A stretch of DNA of 64,000 nt from Acidobacteriota bacterium (GCA_016213675.1 JACQZW010000034.1:79403-143402), one strand, 5' to 3'. Shown: positions 16,864 to 28,173, counted from the stretch's first letter. Translations and numbers: made by a program. Notes: generated from the letters alone by a model not told the origin.

Positions 16864-17829
16864 GTGATCGAGGTCGAGGGACTGACCAAACGGTTCGTGG
16901 ACAAGGAGGCGGTCGCGAACGTCTCCTTCTTCGTGCCCGAGGGCGAGGTACTCGGATTCCTCGGCCCCAACGGCGCCGGCAAGACGACCACCATGCGGAT
17001 GATCACCGGCTTCCTCACCCCCTCGGGCGGCGCGGTGCGGGTGGCCGGCCGCGACCTCGCCCGCGACCCGCTCGGGGTGCGTGCGGCGATCGGCTACCTG
17101 CCGGAGAACATCGCGCTGTACCCGGAGATGCGCGTCGAGGAGTACCTGCGGTTCCGCGCCGCGATCGAGGGCGTGCCGTCGCGCGATGCCGCCGCGCGCC
17201 TCGACGAAGTGGCCGAGCGGTGCATGGTCGCCGACGTCCGCCGCCAGCTCATCGGCACGCTGTCCAAGGGGTACCGCCAGCGCGTCGGCCTCGCCGGGGC
17301 GCTCATCCACAAGCCGCCGGTCCTGATCCTCGACGAGCCCACGGTCGGCCTCGACCCGCGCCAGATCGTCAAGGTCCGCGAGCTCATCGCCGAGCTCGGC
17401 CGGGACCACACGGTCATCCTCTCGACCCACATCCTGCCCGAGGTCGAACAGGTGTGCCGCCGGGTGCTGATCATCGACAACGGCAAGATCGTCGCCGACG
17501 GCACGCCGGACTCACTCCGCGCGGGGCTCGCCGGCGCCGCCGAGCTCACCGTTCAGCTCGAGGCGCCCGAGGGCGACGCGCGGGCGGCGCTCGCGGCCCT
17601 CGCCGGCGCCGTCGGGGTGAAGAGCGACGGCAACGGGCGCTTCCGCGTCGCCGTGGAGGGGGGCGCCGACCTGCGCCGCCACGTGTTCGCCCTCGCCGTC
17701 GAGAAGAAGTGGGTGCTCCTCGAGCTCACCCAGACGATGCCGTCGCTGGAGGACGTGTTCCTCCGCCTAACGACCCGCGACACCGCCGTCGAGGCGGCCG
17801 AGCCCGCCGAGGAGGTGGCCAATGGGTAA
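16864..17829 (+). CDS. ABC transporter ATP-binding protein (GldA-like)
   Basis: The 321-residue ATPase has Walker A GPNGAGKTT (about 39), the signature LSKGYRQRVGLAGA and Walker B VLILDEPTVGLD. A C-terminal extension of about 80 residues is typical of ABC-2/GldA-type ATPases. The YRQR variant and the order ATPase-permease-GldG-like protein match the gliding-motility type or auxiliary-transport systems widespread outside gliding bacteria. It powers the membrane protein encoded next, with which it overlaps by eight bases. Start GTG 16864 follows GGAGGTG. Confidence 0.85.
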   Translation: MIEVEGLTKRFVDKEAVANVSFFVPEGEVLGFLGPNGAGKTTTMRMITGFLTPSGGAVRVAGRDLARDPLGVRAAIGYLPENIALYPEMRVEEYLRFRAAIEGVPSRDAAARLDEVAERCMVADVRRQLIGTLSKGYRQRVGLAGALIHKPPVLILDEPTVGLDPRQIVKVRELIAELGRDHTVILSTHILPEVEQVCRRVLIIDNGKIVADGTPDSLRAGLAGAAELTVQLEAPEGDARAALAALAGAVGVKSDGNGRFRVAVEGGADLRRHVFALAVEKKWVLLELTQTMPSLEDVFLRLTTRDTAVEAAEPAEEVANG

Positions 17830-18562
17830 GACCGTCGCCCTGCTCAAGCGGGAGCTGATGGCGTACTTCTCGTCGCCTCTCGCCTACGTGATCCTCACCG
17901 CGTTCCTGTTCATCAACGGCTACGTCTTCGCGCTCATCGTCGGCTACCTCAACGACCCGCGCACGCCGCCGATGGCCGCGTTCAAGCTGCTCTTCGGCGG
18001 GACGATCTTCTTCTGGCTCATGCTGCTCTTCGTCCTGCCCGTCATCACCATGCGACTGATCGCCGAGGAGCGCCGCTCGGGCACCCTCGAGGTGCTGCTC
18101 ACCTCGCCGGTCAGCGAGACCCAGGTGGTGATCTCGAAGTTCCTCGCCGCCCTCGCCTTCTACCTGTTCCTCTGGCTGCCGACGGTGATCTACGTGCTGT
18201 TGCTGGCCCGCTACTCCAAGGTCGAGGTCGGTCCGGTGGTCGCCGGCTACCTCGGCATCGCGCTGCTCGGCGTGCTCTTCCTCGCCATCGGCACGCTGAC
18301 CTCGGCGCTGGTCAAGAACCAGATCGTCGCCGCGGTGTTCGCCTTCGCGCTCCTCCTCGTGGTCTTCTCCCTCGGCCTCGTCGAGAACCTCGTCTCCGGC
18401 GGCGTGCTCAAGGAGGCCCTCGGCTACATGAACCTGTGGGAGCACATGGACGACTTCTCGAAGGGCATCGTCGACACGCGGCACGTCGTCTACCTGATCT
18501 CCGGCGCCGGCTTCTTCCTCTTCCTCGCGACCCGAGCGCTGGAAGCCAGCAAGGGGAGGTGA
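17822..18562 (+). CDS. ABC-2 type permease (GldF-like)
   Basis: The 246-residue integral membrane protein has about six membrane segments. It contains the conserved ABC-2 patch RLIAEERRSGTLEVLLTSPV (about 78-97). It would form the channel of the transporter with the upstream ATPase. No substrate is predictable. The gene is four bases from the GldG-like gene. Confidence 0.85.
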   Translation: MGKTVALLKRELMAYFSSPLAYVILTAFLFINGYVFALIVGYLNDPRTPPMAAFKLLFGGTIFFWLMLLFVLPVITMRLIAEERRSGTLEVLLTSPVSETQVVISKFLAALAFYLFLWLPTVIYVLLLARYSKVEVGPVVAGYLGIALLGVLFLAIGTLTSALVKNQIVAAVFAFALLLVVFSLGLVENLVSGGVLKEALGYMNLWEHMDDFSKGIVDTRHVVYLISGAGFFLFLATRALEASKGR

Positions 18563-18565
18563 GCG

Positions 18566-19999
18566 ATGGCACGGGAGAAGGTCTATCAGGCTTCCTCGGG
18601 CGTCCTCGCCGTCCTCCTGGCGGCGGCGCTCGTCGTCATGGTCAACTGGCTCGGCTACCGCCACTACGTGCGCGCCGACTGGACCGGGTCGAAGATGTAC
18701 ACCCTGTCGGAGAAGAGCCTCAACGTCCTCAAGGACGTCAAGGACGAGGTCCAGGTCGTCGTCTTCATGACCGGCTCGACGCCGCTCTACTCCGAGACCA
18801 AGGAGCTGCTCGCCCGCTACCAGGCGGTGGCGCCCAAGCTCAAGGTCGAGTACATCGACCCCGACCGCGACCCGCTGCGGACCAAGACGCTGGCCCAGCA
18901 GTTCGGGGTGTCGGCCGCCAACACCGTGGTCTTCACCGCCGCCGGGCGACAGAAGTACGTCACCTCGGACCAGCTCGCGGAGTACGACTACTCCGGCATG
19001 CAGATGGGCCAGGCGCCGAAGATGAAGGCGTTCAAGGGCGAGGAGCAGTTCACCGCGGCGATCCTCGGCGTCGTCAACCCCCAGGTGCCGAAGGCCTACT
19101 TCACCACCGGCCACGGCGAGAACGACCCCGACGGCTTCGAAGAGGACTCGCTGTCGCAGTTCAAGGAGGCGCTCAAGCGCGACAACCTCGAGGTGGCCAA
19201 GGCGTCGCTGCTGACCGGCGCCGTCCCCGAGGATTGCGACCTGCTGATCGTCGCCGGTCCCGCCGCGCCGTTCGCCGATAGCGAGAAGACGGCGATCAAG
19301 TCCTACCTCGACAAGGGCGGGCGCGCGCTGGTCCTGCTCGACCCGGTGCTCGGCGGGCAGATGCGCCCCTCGGGGCTCGAGGAGATGCTCGCGGGCTTCG
19401 GCGTCCTGGTCAACAACGACCTGGTCATCGACCCCGCGCGCCGGTTGCCGCTCTTCGACCTCTCGGCGGTGTACATCACCGACTTCCGCAGCCACCCGGT
19501 GGTCAAGGGCCTCGCGAACGTCGCGGTGCTGCTGCCGGTCGCCCGGTCGGTGACCACGACGACCGCCGCCGGGTTCACCCAGACCATCCTGCTCACCACC
19601 TCGAACGAGGGCTGGGGCGAGACCGACCTCGCCGGCATCCTCGCGCAGAAGCCCGTCAACAGGGACGCGGTCGACACGCCGGGACCGGTCGCCCTCGGGG
19701 TCGCCGTCGAGTCCGAAACCGACAAGGACAACGGGCTGCGCCTCGTCGTGCTCGGCAACGCGGCGTTCCTCACCAACGCCCAGCTCGCCAACGCCGGGAA
19801 CCTCAACCTCGGGCTCAACGCGGTCAACTGGCTGGCCAGGCGGGAGCAGGCGCTCGGCATCGCGCCGCGCTCGCCGGAGCAGGTCCAGCTCTTCCTCAAC
19901 GCCGCGCAGATGCGGGGGATCTACCTCGTGTCGCTGCTCGCCATGCCGGGCGCCGCGATCGCCCTCGGCGTCGCCGTCTGGTGGCGGCGCCGTCGCTAG
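18566..19999 (+). CDS. GldG-like ABC transporter auxiliary protein
   Basis: The 477-residue protein is anchored by membrane segments near residues 10-30 and 450-470. It has a large extracytoplasmic domain of the GldG/ABC-transporter auxiliary type (PF09822-like), with YTLSEKSLNVLKDVKDEVQV near the start. Such proteins accompany GldA/GldF-like ATPase and permease and are thought to be part of the complex. No other gliding genes are in the window, so motility is not implied. Confidence 0.8.
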   Translation: MAREKVYQASSGVLAVLLAAALVVMVNWLGYRHYVRADWTGSKMYTLSEKSLNVLKDVKDEVQVVVFMTGSTPLYSETKELLARYQAVAPKLKVEYIDPDRDPLRTKTLAQQFGVSAANTVVFTAAGRQKYVTSDQLAEYDYSGMQMGQAPKMKAFKGEEQFTAAILGVVNPQVPKAYFTTGHGENDPDGFEEDSLSQFKEALKRDNLEVAKASLLTGAVPEDCDLLIVAGPAAPFADSEKTAIKSYLDKGGRALVLLDPVLGGQMRPSGLEEMLAGFGVLVNNDLVIDPARRLPLFDLSAVYITDFRSHPVVKGLANVAVLLPVARSVTTTTAAGFTQTILLTTSNEGWGETDLAGILAQKPVNRDAVDTPGPVALGVAVESETDKDNGLRLVVLGNAAFLTNAQLANAGNLNLGLNAVNWLARREQALGIAPRSPEQVQLFLNAAQMRGIYLVSLLAMPGAAIALGVAVWWRRRR

Positions 20000-20008
20000 G
20001 AGGCCGCC

Positions 20009-21346
20009 ATGCGCCCGTTGCGACTCGTCGTCCTGGCCCTCGTCGTGGTCGCCCTCGGCGCCTACATCTACTTCGTCGAGCGCAAGGCGCCGACCACCGA
20101 CGAGATCAAGGAGCGCGCCGACAAGCTGTTCCCGGGTCTCGAGCAGGACAAGGTGACCAGGGTCGAGATCACCAACACCCACGGCCGCTTCGAGCTCGTC
20201 AAGGAGGGCGACGACTGGAAGCTGGCCGTGCCGATCGTCGACGACGCGAACAGCGGGGCCGTCTCGGGGCTGCTGTCGGCGCTCGCGTTCCTCAAGGCGG
20301 AGCGGACGCTCGACGCGAAGGACGTCAAGCTCGCCGACTACGGGCTGCAGGACGCCACGCTGACCCTCACCGTCCACGACGACAAGGGCGCCACCACCAC
20401 CCTCAAGCTCGGCGACGACCTGCCCCTGGGCGCCGAGCGGGCCGCCATGACGACCGGAGAGAAGATCTTCCTGGTCGGGAAATACATCGCGACCGAACTC
20501 GACCGCGACCTGGCCGGCTGGCGCTCGACCGAGCTGGCGCGGGTGATGTCGGCCGACGTCGCCGCGCTGACGGTGCGCTCCGCCGCGGGCCGCGTCGCCC
20601 TCGCCCACGCGGAAGGGGTCTGGGCGCTCACCGAGCCGATCGCGGACCTCGCCGACCGCGACCGCGCGGAGGGGCTGATCGGGAGCATCAACGGGGCCCA
20701 GGTCAAGGAGCACGTGGACGCGCCCGGCGACCTCGCCGCGCTCGGACTGGCGAGCCCGCGGGTCGAGGTGACGCTCGTCCGCAAGGACGACAAGGCACCG
20801 CTGCAGCTCGCCTTCGGCAACGAGCGCGAGGTGGCCGCTGCGAAGCAGGTGGCGTGCCGGCGCGGCGACCGCGTGCTGTGGGTCGACGCGAGTGCGATCA
20901 GCAACGCGGAAGGCGCGCTGGTCGACTGGCGCTCGCGACGCCTCGTCGCCCTCGACACCTGGAACGCCGAGGCCCTCACCATCGAGGCCGGCAGCGCGAA
21001 GGCCGCGCTCGAGCGCAAGGACGGAATCTGGAAGTCTGGCGACGTCGAGGTCGACGGCGACGCGGTGAGCCGGCGGCTGGCCGCCCTGTCCGACCTCCAG
21101 GTCGTCGGGTTCGACGTGCCCGGCCCGGGCGGCTCTCCGCTCGGTTCCGTCGAGGTCAAGGTCAAGGACGGCGCCGGGCTCGACGTGAAGCTCTATCCCG
21201 GCACCGACCCCGGAAGCGGCACCGCCGAGGTCAAGGGACGGGCAGGTTTTTTCGCCGTCGACGCGGCCCGTGTCCAGGAGCTGCTCGCCGACCCCGCCTC
21301 CCTCGCCGCACCGAGGCCCACTCCCGCCCCGACACCCACCCCCTGA
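20009..21346 (+). CDS. DUF4340 domain protein
   Basis: The 445-residue protein has an N-terminal membrane segment (about 3-20) followed by repeated beta-rich units of the DUF4340 type, with phrases such as WKLAVPIVDDANSG and LADYGLQDATLTL. DUF4340 proteins commonly follow GldG-like genes and probably work with the transporter at the outer face of the membrane; the mechanism is unknown. The gene ends four bases before an inverted-repeat element. Confidence 0.75.
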   Translation: MRPLRLVVLALVVVALGAYIYFVERKAPTTDEIKERADKLFPGLEQDKVTRVEITNTHGRFELVKEGDDWKLAVPIVDDANSGAVSGLLSALAFLKAERTLDAKDVKLADYGLQDATLTLTVHDDKGATTTLKLGDDLPLGAERAAMTTGEKIFLVGKYIATELDRDLAGWRSTELARVMSADVAALTVRSAAGRVALAHAEGVWALTEPIADLADRDRAEGLIGSINGAQVKEHVDAPGDLAALGLASPRVEVTLVRKDDKAPLQLAFGNEREVAAAKQVACRRGDRVLWVDASAISNAEGALVDWRSRRLVALDTWNAEALTIEAGSAKAALERKDGIWKSGDVEVDGDAVSRRLAALSDLQVVGFDVPGPGGSPLGSVEVKVKDGAGLDVKLYPGTDPGSGTAEVKGRAGFFAVDAARVQELLADPASLAAPRPTPAPTPTP

Positions 21347-21349
21347 ACC

Positions 21350-21447
21350 CCGGGGTCAGGTCTTGTACTATGTGACCTGGCCCGGGCGCGGCGGGATTCT
21401 GGGAAGAGGCGGATCGGTTACCCCAATAGTACAAGACCTGACCCCGG
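21350..21447. repeat. REP/MITE-like element with 22-base inverted ends
   Basis: Perfect inverted repeats at 21350-21371 and 21426-21447 (core GGGGTCAGGTCTTGTACTAT) flank 54 bases. Similar GGGGTCAGGTCTTG ends, as I recall them, accompany REP-associated tyrosine transposases in environmental genomes; no transposase is here. The left arm supplies the stop codon of the minus-strand hydrolase. Confidence 0.65.
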
Positions 21448-22123
21448 TGGCGAAGGCGGAGATGGCGGCGGCGGCGGCGGACGGCGCGGTCTGGAGGAGG
21501 AGGTGGGGCGCGTCGAGCGCGACCACCTGGACGTCGGGGAGGAGTCGGCGGATGAGCTCGAGGTTGTGGGCGCGGACGATGCGGTCCCGCCGGCCCGCCA
21601 GGTAGAGCACCGGCACCAGGCAGCCCTTCAGCGCCGAGCGGGCGTCGACGGCGAGGATCTCGCGGCCACGCAGCGCCCACACCGCGGGTCGGACCGGCGC
21701 CTGCGCTTCGGCGAACAGCGCGCGCAGCTCCCGGCTTTCGCGGATCCCCAGCGAGTTCCAGCGGCGCAGCGTGGTCGGGACGAGACGGAAGAGCCACGGC
21801 CGGCTGAGCACCGCGGCCCACGCCGGCAGGAAGCGGATCGGGTTGGCGACGAACGAGCCGGCCAGGACCACGCCGGCGAGCCCGGGCGGGTGCCCCGCGG
21901 CGATCGTGAGCGCCAGCGGTCCCGAGAACGACTCGCCCAGCACGATGAAGTCGCCGTCGGCCGGCAGGCTGCGACGGACCAGCGGGAGAAGCTCGTCGTA
22001 GCTCAGCGGCTCATCGGTCGGGTAGGCGACGACGATCGGCTCGAGCTCCGGCGGCAGGGCGTCGACCAGCGGCCGGAAGAGCACGCCGGTACCGTCCATC
22101 CCGGGCAGCAGGACGAGCTTCAT
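21368..22123 (-). CDS. Alpha/beta-hydrolase
   Basis: The 251-residue protein has an alpha/beta-hydrolase core: LVLLPGMDGTG at the N-terminus, nucleophile elbow GESFSG at about 63-68, acid in AGRRDRIV and His in DAPHLLLQ. The natural substrate is unknown; an esterase or lipase-type role is likely. About the last 25 residues, from GVRSCT, are encoded by the REP-like element, so the original C-terminus was probably replaced by element insertion without loss of the catalytic triad. No leaderless -10 box or strong ribosome-binding site was found. Confidence 0.75.
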   Translation of the reverse strand: MKLVLLPGMDGTGVLFRPLVDALPPELEPIVVAYPTDEPLSYDELLPLVRRSLPADGDFIVLGESFSGPLALTIAAGHPPGLAGVVLAGSFVANPIRFLPAWAAVLSRPWLFRLVPTTLRRWNSLGIRESRELRALFAEAQAPVRPAVWALRGREILAVDARSALKGCLVPVLYLAGRRDRIVRAHNLELIRRLLPDVQVVALDAPHLLLQTAPSAAAAAISAFATGVRSCTIGVTDPPLPRIPPRPGQVT

Positions 22124-22198
22124 CGTGCCGTCGCCGTTCCCCTCATCTTCGTCCCGACCCTCGAGCCTTAAGCCCCAGCCCCGAGCCTCGATCCCGCC

Positions 22199-23556
<1,358 letters not shown>

Positions 23557-23560
<4 letters not shown>

Positions 23561-26331
23561 ACGGTCCCCCCCGCTGCCGGCAGCTCGACGCGCACCAAGG
23601 CGCCGGTCGGCTGGTTCGGCAGCACCTTGATGGTTCCGGCGTGCGCCTGGACGATGTCGCGGGTGATGGCGAGACCGAGGCCCGTCCCGCCGCGCCCCTG
23701 CCGGGTTGTGACGAACGGCTCGAAGATCTTCTCCGCGAGCCCCTCGGGCACGCCGGGCCCGTTGTCGGCGACCTCCAGGCAGACCGGGTCGCCGCCGCCA
23801 ATCCGCACCTCGACGCGGCCGCCGACCGGCGTCGCCTGGACGGCGTTGCGCAGCAGGTTGTGCATGACCAGCTCGAGCTGGACGCGATTGCCCGCGACGA
23901 CCGCCTCGCCGCGCTCGACGAGGGAGAGCTCGATACCGGCCCGCTCGGCCTCGGGGCGCATCTGGATGAACTCGTCGCGGGCCACGGCCACGAGGTCGAC
24001 TGGTTGGCGTTCGAACCCCGCCGGACGCGCGAGCTCCAGGAGGTTCGAGACGATACGGGCGACACGGAAGGCCTGCTCCTCGAGCTTCTCGACCAGCGGC
24101 TGGCGCGGGTCGCCGGCCTGGGTCAGGTCGCGGAGGAGCTGCGCATACGAGGCGATCCCGGTCATCGGCGTGTTGACCTCGTGGGCCAGCCCGGCGGCCA
24201 GCCGGCCGAGGGCTGCCAGCCGTTCCTGGTCGGCGAGCCGCTGCTCGAGCGAGAGCTGCTCGGTGATGTCGTCGAGCGACACCACGCGGCCGTCGAACCG
24301 CCCAGGCTCGACCTCCAGCGCCGACGTCGAGAGCAGGCCGGTGTGGTCGCCGTCGCCGGAGAGGAGCTGGACCTGCACGCTGGCCAGGCCGGCGGGCAGG
24401 CGGGACTGCCACTCCGGCCGCAGGTTCACGACGCTGCCCAGCCGCACCCCGACGAGCTGGCTCGAGGTGGTGCGCAGCAGCACCGCGGCGCGCTCGTTGG
24501 CGCGCAGGATCTTGCCCGTCGCGTCGCAGATCAGCAGGGCGGCGGCGGAGAACTCGAAGACGCGCTCGAGGTAGTCCTCGAGCAGCCTGTGCTCCTCGAC
24601 CTGGCGGCGCAGGTCGGCGAGGAGCAGCGTGTTCTCGAGGGCCAGGGCGGCTTGGGCGGCGAGGGCGGCGACGAGCCGCCGTTCGCCGTGGCCGAGCGGC
24701 AACCCGCCCTGCCGGCGGCCGCAGTAGAGCAGGCCGACGACGCGGCTGTCGCGCTCGAGCACGAAGCGGGTGGTCAGCCCCGCCTCGGCGAGCGGGCGCT
24801 CCCAGTCGCTGGGGAACTGCCCCCTGGCACTGGCGAAGGAGAGGACCGGGAAGTTCGGCTCGCGCGGCGACGGATACAGCCGGTCTCCTTGCGCCAGGTA
24901 GGTGACTACGGGCTCCACCGCGAGCGCCTCCTGGACGAGCCTGGTCAGACGGGCGAGGAGCTCGCCGGGATCGCGGTGCCCGGCCGCCTCCTCGGCGAAC
25001 GTGGTGAGGGCGCGGCGGGCCGCCAGCCGCTCCCGGTACTGCAGCCGCTCCAGGCTCTCGAGCAGGAAGCGGCGTGCCGGCAGGGTGAGAAGGACGAGGA
25101 GGATGCCGCCGGCGACGGCGACGAGGTTCCGCCAGTTGCCGAGCTGGAACCCGACCTGGGTGATGGCGTAGTTGAGGAGGGCGAAGGAGAGCCCGCCGAG
25201 CAGCACGGCGATGCCGGTCGCGACCACCTGGCGGGTGATGTCCTCGAGGTCCCAGAGGCGGAACTCGAGGAGCGAGGACGCGACCCCGAGCGGCACCAGG
25301 GCCAACGGGAGCAGCGAGACCCAGGTCAGCACCTCGAGCTCCGCGCCGGCCCACTGCGGGATCAGCGACAGCAGCAGGTAGGGCGTGAACCCGGCCGCGG
25401 CGCCGAGCGCGACCCACTCGACCTGGCGTCGGCGGGTGGGGTCGTCACGGCTGACCAGGTAGGCGCGGACGCCGAGAACGGCAGCGGCGAAGACGCCGAG
25501 GACCACGAGCAGAGCGGTCGCGCCGTCGAGGGTCTCCGCCAGGAGCATTCCGCCCCACACCGGCGGCACCAGGCCGGCCGCCAGGCCGGTCCGCGCCATG
25601 GCTACCAGGACGGACGGCACGAACGCCACGCGGAGCCAGCCGACGCGCATGGTCCGCCGCGGGAAGGTCGCGAAGAAGCTGACCAGCAGGGGTGGCAGCG
25701 CGAGGCGCCCGAAGTCGCGGACGAGGAGGAGGAACTGGCTGGAGGCCGAAGGGGGCTGGGAGAGTGGGACCACGATCGCGACGAACAGCGCCTCGGCAAG
25801 GGCGAGGAAGCGTCCGGCGTGGCCGGTCGGGTGGCCGATGAAGACGATCGCCGCCACGACCAGGGTGAACATCGTGGCGAAGGCCACCAGCAGGTACCGC
25901 ACGTCGACGCGGGCGACCGGGGGATAGTAGGCCGTGTCCCGGGTCGCGCCGCCGCGGTCGACGGTGAGGATCGACACCCGGCGGGCGTAGACGGCCCGCT
26001 CGATGTCCTGAACCTGGGAGGCCGGGACCCCGTCGATCGAGGTGATGACGTCGCCCCAGGCGAGACCGGCGCGCGCCGCGCCGCTGCGCGGGGTGACGCC
26101 GACGATCATGAAGCCCTGTTCGATGTGGACGGTTTGGAAGTCAAGCTGCTGAAACTCGTCGACCCGCTGGACCGCGGCGCGCAGCCCGACGATCACGGCG
26201 AGGACCCCGGCGACCAGGAGCACCACGCTGCGCGTGGGGTGCTCGTGCCGCTGCCACCACCCGCGGCCCGGGAGGACGAAGTGCGCCGAGTCGCGCACCA
26301 CCGCCATCTGGCCAGAACGCGTGTCCATCAC
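23557..26331 (-). CDS. PDZ-7TM-GAF-PAS sensor histidine kinase
   Basis: The 924-residue protein has a first membrane segment (about 35-52), a periplasmic PDZ-like domain (about 60-135), about eight further membrane segments to about 400, GAF-like (about 450-600) and PAS-like (about 610-720) domains. HisKA with LAHEVNTPM (phosphoacceptor His about 717) and an HATPase domain with NLLRNAVQ and GTGLGLAI follow. A PDZ domain suggests it senses unfolded or exported peptides; this is inference. The GTG at 26331 lies seven bases after a TATACC box, and an ATG follows immediately. Confidence 0.85.
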
Positions 26332-26338
26332 CTTGGAT

Positions 26339-26344
26339 GGTATA
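26339..26344 (-). promoter_or_regulatory. -10 box for the histidine kinase gene, predicted leaderless
   Basis: TATACC on the minus strand, seven bases before GTG 26331, directly after the terminator of the upstream gene. Confidence 0.4.
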
Positions 26345-26378
26345 CGAAAAGCCGAACGTGAGGTTGCTCACGTTCGGC
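26345..26378 (-). terminator. Intrinsic terminator after the DUF4097 gene
   Basis: A perfect 12-base stem (26351-26362 with 26367-26378), four-base loop, then TTTTCG on the minus strand. This is the clearest intrinsic terminator in the window; it separates the DUF4097 gene from the two-component operon. Confidence 0.8.
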
Positions 26379-26441
26379 ATATCGTCCATCGGAATGCTCC
26401 GGCGGCGCGCTGGCCGACGGCGGTCCGAGGCCGGCGCGGGA

Positions 26442-27458
26442 CTACGAGCGATGCAGGGTGATGTCCCCGGACGAGGTCTCGACCTCGACCTTGCCGGTCG
26501 CGCCCGTCGGTTCGGGCCGCCGCTCGGGCGTCGATCCCTCGTCCGACCCGGCCGCAGGCGCGTCGGCGGTTCCGCCCTGTCCGCCGAGGGTGAAGGTCCG
26601 CTCGCGGCGTCCGAAGGAGCCGGGGAAGTCGGAGCGGATGTGCCCGCTCGTGGTGCTGACCCTGCCGGTCAGGGAGACGTCCCGCGGCAGGCGCAGGGTG
26701 ACGTCGCCCGACGCAGTGTTGACGATCGCGCGGGTGGCGCCGTCCGCGTCGCGCCACGTCGCCCGCACGTCGCCCGAGGCCGTGTGCGCCGACAGCTCGC
26801 CGCGCAGGCGATCGAAGCGAAGGTCGCCGGAGGCGGTGTCGACCTGCACCCGGCGGACACCCGTTCGCAGCTCGACGTCGCCCGACGCCGTCTGTGCCTC
26901 GAGCTCATCGAGGTCGTCACCGGTCACGCGCACGTCGCCCGAGGCGGTCTCGACCACCAGGCGCCCGACACCGCCGGCTACCTGCACGTCGCCGGATGAG
27001 GTCTCGACGCGGACCGGCTCGGAGAGGACCTCGTCACCGTTGAGGACGACGTCGCCGGAGGCGGTGTGCACCTCCAGCCGGCAGTGCGGAGGCAGCGTCA
27101 ACTGGATCGTGCCGCGCGTGTGGAAGTACCCGATCATCATCACGTTGGCCCGCCGGGAAGGGACACGGATCTCGAGCCGGCCCGCACTGTCGGCGAACAC
27201 CGGCTTGCTCCGCTCCACCCAGCGCGCGGCGGCGGAGCGAGAGCTGGCGCGGGCCTCGAGGTCGACCTTGACCGCGATCGACTCGCCGCGCTGCACCGTG
27301 ACCTCGACGTCGAGGGAGCGCGCGTCGACCTCGACGGACTTGCCGGTCTCCGCCGGGAACGTCCGGGCATCGTGGTAGGCGAGCGGCGCCCTCGGCGGCC
27401 GGCACGCGAGCGCCGACACCAGGGCAACGAAGACGAGCAACGCGGACCGCCGTCGCAT
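26442..27458 (-). CDS. DUF4097-type repeat protein, probably exported
   Basis: The 338-residue protein has a hydrophobic signal ending in ALAC; the Cys could be lipidated but the lipobox is weak. The body is a DUF4097-type beta-helix with nine near-copies of TASGDV, each one rung of about 20-25 residues. Such proteins often sit with anti-sigma or two-component genes, but their role is unknown. A Thr/Pro-rich insert (about 280-320) precedes the last repeat. GGAGG lies upstream of ATG 27458. Confidence 0.7.
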   Translation of the reverse strand: MRRRSALLVFVALVSALACRPPRAPLAYHDARTFPAETGKSVEVDARSLDVEVTVQRGESIAVKVDLEARASSRSAAARWVERSKPVFADSAGRLEIRVPSRRANVMMIGYFHTRGTIQLTLPPHCRLEVHTASGDVVLNGDEVLSEPVRVETSSGDVQVAGGVGRLVVETASGDVRVTGDDLDELEAQTASGDVELRTGVRRVQVDTASGDLRFDRLRGELSAHTASGDVRATWRDADGATRAIVNTASGDVTLRLPRDVSLTGRVSTTSGHIRSDFPGSFGRRERTFTLGGQGGTADAPAAGSDEGSTPERRPEPTGATGKVEVETSSGDITLHRS

Positions 27459-27499
27459 GGGCACCTCCACTGCAATCCAACGAAGTGTAAGCCCCCCGG

Positions 27500-27735
27500 G
27501 TTCTGGAGACAGGGTTGAAGCTGTGCCCGCCCGCCCACCCGACCAGGCTTGCCCGCTCGCCCGCCCGGCCAGGCTTGCACGCCCACCCACCCGACCAGGC
27601 TTGAAGCAAGGACGGGCTCGGGTTGTGTCGTTGCTGTCTTTGCTTCAAGCCTGGGTGGAGGGGTGGGCGTGCACCCCTGGGAGGGTGGTTGGGAGGGCAA
27701 CCCTGGAGGGGTGGGCGGGTGTGCAACCCTGTCGT
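27500..27735. repeat. C-rich dispersed repeat with a long imperfect palindrome
   Basis: The gap between two minus-strand genes is filled with CCACCC/GGGTGG-rich units. Arms at 27569-27610 and 27639-27680 pair almost fully, enclosing about 28 bases. The minus strand of the right part closely matches 54302-54420. No credible gene lies here. Confidence 0.7.
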
Positions 27736-28167
27736 TCAGGCCTGAATCGCCTCGAGCATCCGCACGGCCAGGCGGAGGAAGTCGGCCTCGGTGACGATGC
27801 CGACCAGGCGACCGTCCTTCGCGACGACCGGCAGGCAGCCGAACCGGTTGTCGAGGAGGAGGCGGGCCGCCTCGCGGACGCTCGAGTCCGGGGACACGCT
27901 GACCACGTCGTGCATCAGCTCGCCCACCGGGATGCGGGAGAACAGCCGCTTCTCCTCGCGGGCGCTGACCTCGGCGAACACCGAGAACGACGCCGCCAAC
28001 ATGTCCCGGTGGGTGACCAGGCCGACGAGCCGGCCGTCGCGCACCACGGGGAGGTGGCGGATGCGTCCGCGCTCCATGCAGGCGCGGGCGTCGGCGAGCG
28101 TGTCGTCCTCGGCCAGCGTGACGAGCTCGCGCGACATGATGTCGGCGACCTTCAGCCGGTGTGGCAT
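27736..28167 (-). CDS. Two-CBS-domain protein
   Basis: The 143-residue protein consists of two CBS motifs (about 8-60 and 80-135), with DIMSRELVTL and GRLVGLVTHRD, then DVVSVSPDSS and GRLVGIVTEADFL. Paired CBS domains bind adenosine nucleotides and act as energy-state sensors, usually on a partner. None is encoded next to it. ATG 28167 lies six bases after a TATACT box. Confidence 0.85.
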   Translation of the reverse strand: MPHRLKVADIMSRELVTLAEDDTLADARACMERGRIRHLPVVRDGRLVGLVTHRDMLAASFSVFAEVSAREEKRLFSRIPVGELMHDVVSVSPDSSVREAARLLLDNRFGCLPVVAKDGRLVGIVTEADFLRLAVRMLEAIQA

Positions 28168-28173
28168 GAACCG

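Noticed and set aside
17726..20713. A 995-residue minus-strand frame over the ABC-transporter operon
   Set aside because: It is antisense to three well-supported genes.
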